DNA of 36,637 bases from positions 1-36,637 of the forward strand of contig JAIRLU010000050.1 of NCBI GenBank assembly GCA_031259215.1, in the 5' to 3' direction. This stretch comes from Treponema sp. (GTDB lineage: Bacteria; Spirochaetota; Spirochaetia; Treponematales; Breznakiellaceae). The notes beneath the pieces are model-generated. The model saw only the letters and a list, made by a program, of their open reading frames with translations. It searched no databases and was not told where the DNA came from. Position numbers and translations under genes: made by a program. Below are positions 27,685 through 36,230 of the stretch, in pieces. Position 1 is the first letter of the stretch. The number at the start of each line of letters is the position of its first letter.

Positions 27685-29136
27685 CTACCCACAGCGCCAT
27701 ACCGTTTCAGTGGGCCTATCTTCCAGAATAATACCTTGTTCTTTGAGGGTTTGCCGGATCTGGTCAGCCCGGGCAAAATCTCGGGCCTTTTTTGCCGCGG
27801 CCCGTTCGGCGATCAGGGCTTCAATGGAATCCCGCAGTCCTGGGCTTTCTACGGGAACCGGCGTTTCCACCGCTTCCGCCAGGTTAAGCCCCAAAACTTC
27901 ATCCATCGCACAAACGCCCAGAAGAGCATCCTCAGCAGATACCGCAGGATCCCGGAGGATCCCCCACAGTTCGGCCAAGCCCCGGGGTGTGGCCAGGTCG
28001 TCATCCAGCGCCGCATTGAAGGCCGCGAGATAAGTCCCCCCCTTACCTTCAGTAAACGAGGGGGGCAGGGGCTTGTTTCTTAACCAGGAAAGGGACGTCC
28101 CCAGAACCTTCACCCGTTCCCGGATCCGATCCAGCAGGGATTTCCGGGCATTACGAGCGCCGGTCAAGGCTTCATAGGAAAATTGTACCTGGCTTCGGTA
28201 ATGAGCGCCCAAAAGAAAATACCGGTAATCCAGGGGATCATAGCCTGCATCTATCAAGGCTTGAAGGGTGAGGAAACTTCCGGTAGATTTGGACATCTTC
28301 CCTTTATCCAGTACTAGGAATTCGTTGTGTACCCAGTACCGCACCCAGGGATGTTTACCTGTAGCCGCTTCGCTTTGAGCAATTTCATTGGTATGATGGA
28401 TAGGTACATGGTCAATGCCCCCTGCATGAATATCAAAGGTCTCTCCCAGGTATTTGATGCTCATAGCAGAACATTCAATATGCCAGCCTGGATAGCCCTT
28501 TCCCCAGGGACTGTCCCATACCATAGCCTGATTTTCAAATTTACTTTTGGTGAACCAGAGCACAAAATCATGGGGGTTGCGCTTGTTTTGGTCCACCTCA
28601 ATTCGGGCTCCGGCCTTCTGGTCTTCCAGACGCAGCCGGCCCAGTTCCCCGTACGCCGCGAACTTGGTAATATCGAAATAGAGATTGCCTGCGACAAGGT
28701 ACGTGAAACCCCGCTCCTCAATCCGTTTGATCAGGGCAATCATGTCGGCTATATGCTCGGTGGCTTTACAGATCACCGTGGGTTTTTGGATATTGAGCCG
28801 CTGGGTATCATGAAAAAAGCGCTGGGTATACAGATCCGCCACTTCCCAGACGGTTTTCCCCCGTTCTTCCGCACTTTTGAGCATTTTGTCATCCCCCTCG
28901 TCGTTATCCCCCGAGAGGTGGCCCACATCAGTGATGTTCATCACATGGGTTACTTCAAATCCTACCCGCCGCAGGGTCCTGACCAGGATATCATGGACCA
29001 CATAGGCCCTGAGGTTCCCGATATGGGCGTAATTGTAGACCGTTGGGCCGCACCCATAAAAACCGACCTTTCCAGGTTTGAGGGGTTCAAAGGGCTGTAC
29101 GGTTCGCCCTAAGGTGTTGAATAAGGTAAACGCCAT
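27685..29136 (-). CDS. cysS: Cysteinyl-tRNA synthetase
   Basis: YGCGPTVYNYAHIGNLRAYVVHDILVRTL (HIGH-type motif HIGN), KMSKSTGSF; start set at ATG 29136 (MAFTLFNTLGR). Confidence 0.97.
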   Translation of the reverse strand: MAFTLFNTLGRTVQPFEPLKPGKVGFYGCGPTVYNYAHIGNLRAYVVHDILVRTLRRVGFEVTHVMNITDVGHLSGDNDEGDDKMLKSAEERGKTVWEVADLYTQRFFHDTQRLNIQKPTVICKATEHIADMIALIKRIEERGFTYLVAGNLYFDITKFAAYGELGRLRLEDQKAGARIEVDQNKRNPHDFVLWFTKSKFENQAMVWDSPWGKGYPGWHIECSAMSIKYLGETFDIHAGGIDHVPIHHTNEIAQSEAATGKHPWVRYWVHNEFLVLDKGKMSKSTGSFLTLQALIDAGYDPLDYRYFLLGAHYRSQVQFSYEALTGARNARKSLLDRIRERVKVLGTSLSWLRNKPLPPSFTEGKGGTYLAAFNAALDDDLATPRGLAELWGILRDPAVSAEDALLGVCAMDEVLGLNLAEAVETPVPVESPGLRDSIEALIAERAAAKKARDFARADQIRQTLKEQGIILEDRPTETVWRCG

Positions 29137-29153
29137 GAAACCTCCGTTACTGT

Positions 29154-29181
29154 TTGCGCGGCTCGTATAAGTTGCTATACT
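29154..29181 (+). promoter_or_regulatory. Candidate sigma-70-like promoter for murB
   Basis: TTGCGC - 16 nt - TATACT directly before the annotated start. Confidence 0.4.
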
Positions 29182-29185
29182 ACTA

Positions 29186-30130
29186 ATGGGTATGATTAGT
29201 CTACGGAAATTCATAGAAAAAATCAATATGGACATGGGATTTACCGGAGAACTCCGGTATGATGAGCCTTTGGCCTTGCATACCACCTTTAAGGTCGGTG
29301 GCCCTGGGGATCTGTGGATACGGCCCGATGCAGGGTGTTTCCTTGAGTATGGGGCCTTCTTACTCCACCATGCCCATGCCGAAGGGATCCCAGTTTTTGT
29401 GCTGGGAGGCGGGGCGAATCTAGTGGTTGCAGATCAGGGCATTCGGGGTATTGTCCTGGATACGGGCGGATGGTCCGGGTTGTCCGTTACTGGAGAGGAA
29501 GCGATCATCCGTTCAGGTACCCGGATCGATGCGGCTTTGGATACGTTGGCAGCGCATAAACGGGGAGGCCTGGAATTCCTTGCAGGTATGCCGGGTTCCT
29601 TGGGCGGGGCCCTGTGGATGAACGCCCGGTGTTATGAAAAATCCCTTTCCGATGTATTAGTGAGCGCCGAATGTTTGGATACCCATTTTCAGCAGTCCTT
29701 GGTACCCTATAGATCTGAGGACTATAGCTATAAGCAAAGCCCCTTCCAGAACCAGGATGGGCTTATCCTTTCTGTGAGGCTTAGAACCGTACCGCGGCCA
29801 GAGCCGGCAATACGGCAGGAAATGGACCGGTACCGGCTGGACCGGGAACATAAAGGCCACTACCGGTTCCCCTCGGCAGGGTCAGCTTTTAAGAACAATC
29901 GGAATTTCGGCAAGCCTACGGGAAAGATCCTCGATGCATTGGGTTTACGGGGCCTGCAGATTGGGGGCGCTGCAGTGGCTCCCTGGCACGGCAATATCAT
30001 CATCAACACCGGGAATGCCCAGGCCCAGGATATCCGAGCCTTGGTCCTCCACATCATGGAGCAGGTCCAGTCCACCTTGGGGATACAACTTGAACCGGAG
30101 ATCCGCTTTGTAGGAGACTGGCCCCCTTAA
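29186..30130 (+). CDS. murB: UDP-N-acetylmuramate dehydrogenase MurB
   Basis: LALHTTFKVGGPGDLWIRPD, VLGGGANLVVADQGIRGIVL, GGLEFLAGMPGSLGGALWMNARCY, FPSAGSAFKNN. Confidence 0.96.
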   Translation: MGMISLRKFIEKINMDMGFTGELRYDEPLALHTTFKVGGPGDLWIRPDAGCFLEYGAFLLHHAHAEGIPVFVLGGGANLVVADQGIRGIVLDTGGWSGLSVTGEEAIIRSGTRIDAALDTLAAHKRGGLEFLAGMPGSLGGALWMNARCYEKSLSDVLVSAECLDTHFQQSLVPYRSEDYSYKQSPFQNQDGLILSVRLRTVPRPEPAIRQEMDRYRLDREHKGHYRFPSAGSAFKNNRNFGKPTGKILDALGLRGLQIGGAAVAPWHGNIIINTGNAQAQDIRALVLHIMEQVQSTLGIQLEPEIRFVGDWPP

Positions 30131-30281
30131 AAGACTCCCTAGTCATAGGTCTACCGGTATGGAGCGTTTTCAAAGGATCCGCTTTTGAAAAAACGGATCT
30201 TCATATACCAATCCCCACCCCCCGTGAAACAGACACAAAGGCAAGAGCAGGTCTATACTTCCCTCAGGATAGGTGCTTACC

Positions 30282-30788
30282 TTAAAAGTCTTCCAAAGGG
30301 GAATCGGTATCCATCAATTCCGGGAGGGTATACACCAAGGTACCGGATTTACGCACCCGAATTTCAGCGAATCCCTTGGAAACCAGAGCATCCAGATTTT
30401 TCTTCGCCTCATCCATGGAAATATGAGACGCCAAAGCCACTTCACTGGCCGTGAGGATACCCTTATTCTCTTTAGCTATTGTAAGGATGACCCGTTCCAC
30501 CGATTCTTTTTCTTTTACTACTCGGGCATCCCCATCATTAACGTACCGCCAGAAGGATGAACCATGCCGCCGCATATTGGGGTGGTTAAAAAGGGCATTC
30601 CGAATATTCGCCTCTCGAACTTGCCCAGGAAGGGTAAAAAAATCGTAAATAGCCCCGATCATTCCCAGCCCACCGGTACACATCCAGAGTATACCGGTAG
30701 GGATTTTTCCCAAGTAAAACCGATGGAAGCCTAAAGCTCCGAACCCTGATACGAGCCAAAGCAAATATGCTATCCCAACACTGTACAT
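30282..30788 (-). CDS. TM2-domain membrane protein with C-terminal HTH-like region
   Basis: LLWLVSGFGALGFHRFYLGKIPTGILWMCTGGLGMIGAIYDFFTLPGQV (TM2); GILTASEVALASHISMDEAKKNLDALVSKGFAEIRVRKSGTLVYTLPE (winged-helix-like). Confidence 0.85.
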   Translation of the reverse strand: MYSVGIAYLLWLVSGFGALGFHRFYLGKIPTGILWMCTGGLGMIGAIYDFFTLPGQVREANIRNALFNHPNMRRHGSSFWRYVNDGDARVVKEKESVERVILTIAKENKGILTASEVALASHISMDEAKKNLDALVSKGFAEIRVRKSGTLVYTLPELMDTDSPLEDF

Positions 30789-31379
30789 CCTAACCTCCCC
30801 AAGCGCTTTAGACCTATTGAACAGGGCGCATTACGCTGAATTTTTAACCGGGCTTGTTACGGGCTTTCATAGGGCCCTTTGCTTTCCCTTACAGGCCACT
30901 ATGGTATAAGTATAACAAGGGGAAAGATCTATGACAAGTACGCCTATAACCTGGACAAGATACGCCTCTAGGCATTCGTATCTTCATTATAGGATAAGAA
31001 GTCAGCGAAAACGGTACCCAATAGGATGTCCTCCCTTTAATAGGGTAACGCATGAGCATCGGCTAGGTCTGTTTCTTGAGAATGGAGAGTTCCTAAAGGT
31101 TTATCGTGATATTTTTTCAAAAGTTTAGATTACGAAAAAACCTCGAATAGGGTAGACAAATACAAATGAATGGGCTATAGATCTTGAGTAACCTATGAAA
31201 CAGTTAAGCCTGTTTCTAATACAGATACTTGTTAAGTTGTTACTGATGATCCCCCACCCAAAGTCTGAAGGTTTCGGAAATAGTTTGACGAAACTGTACG
31301 TAAAGCGTATAGTAAGGCAGTGGTTTGACATGAAGGTTTTTGATTTGTTTTTGCGCTATGATGTAACAATTACCGTATA

Positions 31380-31397
31380 CCCCCCCCCCCCCCCCCC
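31380..31397. repeat. 18-bp poly-C homopolymer tract
   Basis: Uninterrupted C18 read directly from sequence. Confidence 0.95.
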
Positions 31398-31459
31398 ATG
31401 TATGTATGCTCTTTATGGAATATGGCAAGGTAAATCCTGCACACTACCTCCAGTGTCCT

Positions 31460-31566
31460 AGGGTTCTGTCCGAGCTATATGGCGTCATTATCAAGCAGGA
31501 TAATTCCTTACAATATAAGGAACTAGTAGAACAAGTCATGCTGAATTCCGTTTTAGACAGAACCCT
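31460..31566. mobile_element. MITE-like 107-bp element with 11-bp perfect terminal inverted repeats
   Basis: AGGGTTCTGTC (31460-31470) ... GACAGAACCCT (31556-31566), internal hairpin TTCCTT-acaatat-AAGGAA. Confidence 0.4.
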
Positions 31567-31741
31567 TAAGACCTGCTGTAGAGGCTTACGGCTTTCTTGT
31601 TTTACGCGAAAGGGATCCCCCAATTGGAGAAAATTACCAAATTATGTAAAGAATATGGTTAATAGTATAAAATACTATAAAAAATACCCAACACCCATAG
31701 CATCTATGGATTACTATTTAACTCGTTAAGAAGGACTATTA

Positions 31742-33271
31742 ATGAAACAAATTATTGCGGGCGTGCAGCTTTTTTTCTTTTTTACTAATACAGCCCTGTT
31801 CGCTCAGGCTACTAATATTTCCCGGCAAAGTACAACGGATGCTTCCCGACAAAATACGACGATTCCCTCCCCTGCGACTTCCCCTAATTCCTCAGAAGCG
31901 GATAAGTTACTCAAAAGAACGATGATCGCCATGTCGAGTCCGGATTACCGGGTAACCGCCGGAGATGTGTATACCTTGACCTATATGGCTGCCGGAACGC
32001 CGGTAATCTATCAAATCATCGTAGATAGTACCTATAAAATACGGGTTGCCAATTTAGGCATTATTAATGCTGCAGGTAAGACGTTTCCTCAATTAAAAAC
32101 CGAAGTTGAACGTATTGTTTCCAATAACTATCCCTTGAGCGGGGTGCAGTTGCTGTTAACCGAACCGTCTTTTTTTACCGTGTATATCACCGGGGAAGTT
32201 CAGACTGCCCAAGAAAGCCAGACCTGGGCCCTCGAGCGGCTTTCGGATGTGCTCAAGCAAGATATCCTCACGGAGTATACTTCCTTGAGAGATGTATCGG
32301 TATATCCTTTGAATGGACAAACCAAGACCTATGATCTGTTCAAGGCCCTCCGGTTTGGGGATATACAACAAAATCCCTATGTCCGTCCAGGAGATAGGAT
32401 CCAGGTGAACCGGGCGAACCGGATCGTTACCATTGAGGGATCCGTGGAACGGCCCGGTTCGTATCAACTGTTACCCGGAGAAAACCTCAAAGAATTGGTA
32501 GATTATTATGCCGGCGGTTGTACGCCTTTGGCAGATACCTCCCGTATAGCCTTAGTGCGGTATGTGGACAGTAGGATAGAGTCGGGAGATAAAATATACC
32601 TTACCCAGCATGACGTACAGGCTAATTATGGCCTCCATCATTGGGATGCCATAGAAATACCCAGGATTGTCAATTTAATGCCGATTATGTTTGTAGAAGG
32701 AGCGGTAAGCCAGGTAGAGGATGAAGTGGAACAAGCGAGTACCTCAAATAGACTCGCCATCCGGTTTAATGAGGGGGAAAATTATGCCTCCCTGGTACAA
32801 CGGAATCAAAGCTGGTTTTCTTCTATATCGGATACCCAGAATGCCTATATCCTACGGAAGGAAGAGCGGATACCGATTAATTTGAATCCTATGCTCTATG
32901 ATTCATCATACCGGAGCACCTATTTTGTCAAAGAGAACGATATTCTGATTATTCCTTTCAGGCAGTATTTTGTAACGGTAGCAGGGGCGGTGGCGATACC
33001 AGGACGGTATCCCTATATCCCAGACCGGAGTTGGGACTATTATGTCGCCCTAGCCGGTGGGTTTAACGTGGATAAGAATGTCCGTAGTGCGGTAATCATC
33101 CAGGATATTACCGGCAGACAATTGAGTAAATCCGATGTGATTACCCCGGAATCCATAATTACCGCTAAAACCAATAGTTTTCTCTATTATTTTAATAAGT
33201 ATGCACCGATTATCACCACGACCCTTTCGTTGATTCTGACTTCTATCACCCTCAGTAACCTGCTGAAATAG
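31742..33271 (+). CDS. Polysaccharide biosynthesis/export protein (Wza-like, SLBB domains)
   Basis: Signal peptide; DYRVTAGDVYTLTYMA..YKIRVANLGIINAAGKTFPQLKTEVERIV; SLBB-like VTIEGSVERPGSYQLLPGENLKELVDYYAGG and VTVAGAVAIPGRYPYIPDRSWDYYVALAGGF; C-terminal TM. Confidence 0.88.
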   Translation: MKQIIAGVQLFFFFTNTALFAQATNISRQSTTDASRQNTTIPSPATSPNSSEADKLLKRTMIAMSSPDYRVTAGDVYTLTYMAAGTPVIYQIIVDSTYKIRVANLGIINAAGKTFPQLKTEVERIVSNNYPLSGVQLLLTEPSFFTVYITGEVQTAQESQTWALERLSDVLKQDILTEYTSLRDVSVYPLNGQTKTYDLFKALRFGDIQQNPYVRPGDRIQVNRANRIVTIEGSVERPGSYQLLPGENLKELVDYYAGGCTPLADTSRIALVRYVDSRIESGDKIYLTQHDVQANYGLHHWDAIEIPRIVNLMPIMFVEGAVSQVEDEVEQASTSNRLAIRFNEGENYASLVQRNQSWFSSISDTQNAYILRKEERIPINLNPMLYDSSYRSTYFVKENDILIIPFRQYFVTVAGAVAIPGRYPYIPDRSWDYYVALAGGFNVDKNVRSAVIIQDITGRQLSKSDVITPESIITAKTNSFLYYFNKYAPIITTTLSLILTSITLSNLLK

Positions 33272-33307
33272 TAAGCCGGATTGTAGGATAAACGAATTGA
33301 CATACTA

Positions 33308-33321
33308 AAGGGATATCCCTT
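33308..33321. promoter_or_regulatory. Perfect 14-bp palindrome in candidate promoter spacer
   Basis: AAGGGATATCCCTT, starting 5 nt after TTGACA (33297-33302). Confidence 0.45.
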
Positions 33322-33472
33322 AACCTATCCCTATAGGACATGCTAGGTACATAAAGGCGATGGGTTACCCATGAAGCACGGTTGGAGGATGGGGGCTAAA
33401 AAGGTTTTCCCGGTTCCCCGTAAACCTGCGCCATGCGTAGCGACTCGTCAAATTGATTAGGTAGGAGTCTTT

Positions 33473-33751
33473 ATGCAAGAAAAACATCTCCATGAACACA
33501 CCCACGGACACGAACATCCCCATGATCACCCCCATGGAAGCCATGATCTCGCCCAAGTACGGGCTTTAATGGAATACATGCTCGAGCATAACCAGCACCA
33601 CGCAGGAGAACTGGGGGATATGGCCCACACCCTCTCTCATGCAGGATTAGCTGAAGCCGCAGGGATCCTCACCCAGGGAGTAGCAGATTTTAAACGAGGG
33701 AATGAACAGCTCGCCAGAGCCCTAGAACTCATCAAGGGAGGGCAGCCGTAA
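33473..33751 (+). CDS. Histidine-rich small protein, putative metal-binding
   Basis: MQEKHLHEHTHGHEHPHDHPHGSHD N-terminus; stop overlaps start of CooT-like gene (TAATG). Confidence 0.75.
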   Translation: MQEKHLHEHTHGHEHPHDHPHGSHDLAQVRALMEYMLEHNQHHAGELGDMAHTLSHAGLAEAAGILTQGVADFKRGNEQLARALELIKGGQP

Positions 33752-33957
33752 TGTGTTTATCCACCGTATATGAGCTCGGAACCGAGGGTTCCCCCCGGAT
33801 GCTGGCGGAATATGTGAGGGACCTCAGGGTTACCGGGGACATCTTAACCTTCACCGACATCATGGGCAAAGAAACGCAGGTTTCAGGGGCGCTCCAAAGG
33901 GTCGATCTGGTAAAAAATGCGATCATCATCACCGGGCTGCCACAAAAAGTACCATAA
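33751..33957 (+). CDS. CooT-family nickel-binding protein
   Basis: 68 aa beginning MCLSTVYEL, with ..LAEYVRDLRVTGDILTFTDIMGKETQVSGALQRVDLVKNAIIITG, matching the CooT family layout including Cys2. Confidence 0.72.
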   Translation: MCLSTVYELGTEGSPRMLAEYVRDLRVTGDILTFTDIMGKETQVSGALQRVDLVKNAIIITGLPQKVP

Positions 33958-33988
33958 CCGAGAAACCACGTAAACTCAAGGGGAGCCT

Positions 33989-34252
33989 ATGAAAAGATAC
34001 GAGATGGTACGGGAAATATTCAACTCCTGTAGTAATAATCAGATGCGGGATGTTTTCATTAAAGAGATCCAGACTGATAATGTAGATCCCTGGGTACAGG
34101 AATTCCTTACCGGTACCCAGGTACAGTACGAAAAACATGAGAATCCCGATGGAGCGATAATTTTTGACATAAACACCGACGGGATGATGCAACGGATTAC
34201 CTTCACCGAACTGGCGGGATGGGATCCGGTTTTCATGGATGGGGCAGGGTAA
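33989..34252 (+). CDS. Small acidic hypothetical protein downstream of CooT-like gene
   Basis: 87 aa ORF, good RBS (AAGGGGAG), 31-bp gap from upstream gene. Confidence 0.65.
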   Translation: MKRYEMVREIFNSCSNNQMRDVFIKEIQTDNVDPWVQEFLTGTQVQYEKHENPDGAIIFDINTDGMMQRITFTELAGWDPVFMDGAG

Positions 34253-34505
34253 GGTATACTTCGGTGCATGGGCGGTTTCACGGTTTTTTTGTATTTAAAT
34301 TGGCCTAGGAATGGTGCGGATGGAAGAAAATTCCAGGGAACGCTGTTTTTTCTCCCGGTCTTAGGAAGGGTAGCAGGGGAGCCGGTTATATACACCGGGG
34401 GCTTTCTCTTTTATTTCATCCTTTTTTATGTTATATTTGAGCTAGTTTCAAAACTGACGTGTTGGAACGAGTGTACAGCGTAAAAATACTACAGGAGGAA
34501 AACCG

Positions 34506-35747
34506 ATGAAGCTATACAGCCGTGGGCAGGTGATACTGTTCTGTGGGTTAAGCAGTCTCATCGTCGCTATGGGTGCAGTGGGGTTTGGATTATTGCGAAT
34601 TCCCGATAAAAAGGAGAGCCCTCCACTTACCTCCGAGCGGGATTCCCGCGAAACAGCGCCGCTGGACTTGCGCCAATCAAGTTCTCCTCAATCCTTCCAG
34701 ATCAATACCGCGGATCTCTTGCCTTATACCGAAGATGAGCGGGAAAACATCTCCATCTATGAACGGCTTAATGGGGCGGTGGTAAACATCACCACGGAAA
34801 CCGTGGCTATTAACTGGTTCCTCGAACCAGTGCCCCAAGAGGGCGGCTCCGGTTCAGGCTCCATCATTGATACTCGTGGCTATGTATTAACCAATAACCA
34901 TGTGGTAGAAAACGCCTACAAGGTGTTTATTAACCTTGCCGACGGCAGTCAGTTTGAAGGAACCCTGGTAGGAACGGATCCGGAAAACGACATTGCCGTG
35001 CTTAAATTTACCCCTCCCCGGAGCACGGAACTCAGGACTGTACCCTTTGGGGATTCGGGGAATCTCAAGGTAGGCCAGAAAGTGCTGGCTATTGGGAATC
35101 CTTTTGCTTTGGAAAGGACCTTGACCGTGGGTATTGTTTCGGGTCTGGGCCGTCCCATTAAGACCTCGAAGCAGCATATTATCCGGGACATGATCCAGAC
35201 CGATGCCTCCATCAACCCTGGTAATTCCGGCGGGCCCTTGCTTGATACCCAAGGCCGGATGATCGGTATCAATACGATGATCTATTCTCCCTCTGGGGGA
35301 TCGGTAGGTATCGGATTTGCAGTCCCGGTGAATACCGCCAAGCGGGTCGTGGCGGAACTCATTGAGTACGGTAAGGTCAAACGGGGCTGGATTGACGCAA
35401 CCCTGGTGCAGCTTTTCCCAGCCCTAGTCCGGTATGCAAAGTTGCCTGTATCTGGCGGGCTTTTAGTTTCCCGGACCAAGCGGAATGGTTTTGCGGATCG
35501 GGCAGGTATCCGCCAAGGGAGCGAGCCCGTACGGTACGGCTCCAGTGTGATCTATCTGGGGGGTGATATCATCACCTCCGTAGACGGTATGAAGACCGAG
35601 ACCTTAGCGGATCTCTATTCGGCCCTGGAAGACAACAAGCCTGGAGAAAAGGTGGCTGTAGAAATCCGGCGTGGGGGAGAAACCATAAAAGTAGAGCTTA
35701 CCTTGGCGGACCGGGAAGAAGTATTAAGCCCTGAAGGGATACGCTAA
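34506..35747 (+). CDS. HtrA/DegP-type (S1C) serine protease with C-terminal PDZ
   Basis: Signal anchor; catalytic His (LTNNHVVENA), Asp (DPENDIAVLK), Ser (NPGNSGGPLLD); PDZ (GLLVSRTKRNGFADRAGIRQG..IITSVDGMK). Confidence 0.95.
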   Translation: MKLYSRGQVILFCGLSSLIVAMGAVGFGLLRIPDKKESPPLTSERDSRETAPLDLRQSSSPQSFQINTADLLPYTEDERENISIYERLNGAVVNITTETVAINWFLEPVPQEGGSGSGSIIDTRGYVLTNNHVVENAYKVFINLADGSQFEGTLVGTDPENDIAVLKFTPPRSTELRTVPFGDSGNLKVGQKVLAIGNPFALERTLTVGIVSGLGRPIKTSKQHIIRDMIQTDASINPGNSGGPLLDTQGRMIGINTMIYSPSGGSVGIGFAVPVNTAKRVVAELIEYGKVKRGWIDATLVQLFPALVRYAKLPVSGGLLVSRTKRNGFADRAGIRQGSEPVRYGSSVIYLGGDIITSVDGMKTETLADLYSALEDNKPGEKVAVEIRRGGETIKVELTLADREEVLSPEGIR

Positions 35748-36015
35748 AGGGAGAGCCTGCCGGTTTGGCGGTAACTGAGATAGGCGGTTTCAGAGAATAT
35801 CAGGTGATCGAGAAAATGTAAGCCCAGGATTTCTACGGCGGCCTTGAGGCGGAGGTGATTTCATCATCTAAGGATGGAAATGGGGGGAACGGGTTTCCGT
35901 GCCGGTGGAGGGGATACGGAGGGCGATACCGTACGCGAAGGTGGTACATCGTGATGAGACGAGGATGAAAAACCGGGGGATATTGTAGCGTAGCGGTTAC
36001 ATAGGGCGTCGACAA
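35744..36015 (-). pseudogene. radC: Decayed RadC (JAB-domain) C-terminal fragment
   Basis: Minus-strand RLKAAVEILGLHFLDHLIFSETAYLSYRQTGRLSL* and, in another frame just upstream, HRHGNPFPPFPSLDDEIT, resembling the degraded HNHPSGDP..PSxxD motif. Confidence 0.65.
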
Positions 36016-36017
36016 AG

Positions 36018-36230
36018 ATGCTCACCCATTTGAGGATACACCGGAGATGGGTGCAAGAGGGGATAGAAGCGGGAGGAATACTGCCTGAGTTCTGCGGGGC
36101 AAAGGAAGACTTGTCCGGATATGTATTGAAGAAGTTTTCAGAACGGTATGATGAGGTGGTAAGGGAAAGGCAGAAACAGCATCCTGAGGAGAAGGCGGGT
36201 GCGGCGTTCTTCTGGGTATGCTGGCCGCCT
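36018..36230 (+). pseudogene. Possible plus-strand gene fragment of unknown function
   Basis: WVQEGIEAGGILPEFCGAKEDLSGYVLKKFSERYDEVVRERQKQHPEEKAGAAFF reads as protein-like; continuation loses protein-like character. Confidence 0.35.

Larger units (their letters stand above)
31195..31729 (+). other. Possible phase-variable ORF split at poly-C tract (ORFs 31195-31461 and 31406-31729 in adjacent frames)
   Basis: Upstream ORF enters C18 and stops at 31461; another frame is open from inside the tract to 31729. C17 or C20 would fuse them into about 177 codons. Confidence 0.35.

Noticed and set aside
28327-29112. 261-aa plus-strand ORF opposite cysS
   Set aside because: Complement of the CysS catalytic region; shadow ORF.
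30931-31128. 65-aa ORF preceded by promoter/RBS-like sequence
   Set aside because: Context is plausible (TATAAG/TATAAC and AAGGGGAAAG), but the product is unrecognisable and lies in the atypical patch; not called without expression or homologue evidence.
34268-34483. 71-aa ORF between the acidic hypothetical and htrA
   Set aside because: Ends in low-complexity Phe-rich translation of intergenic DNA; weak start context.
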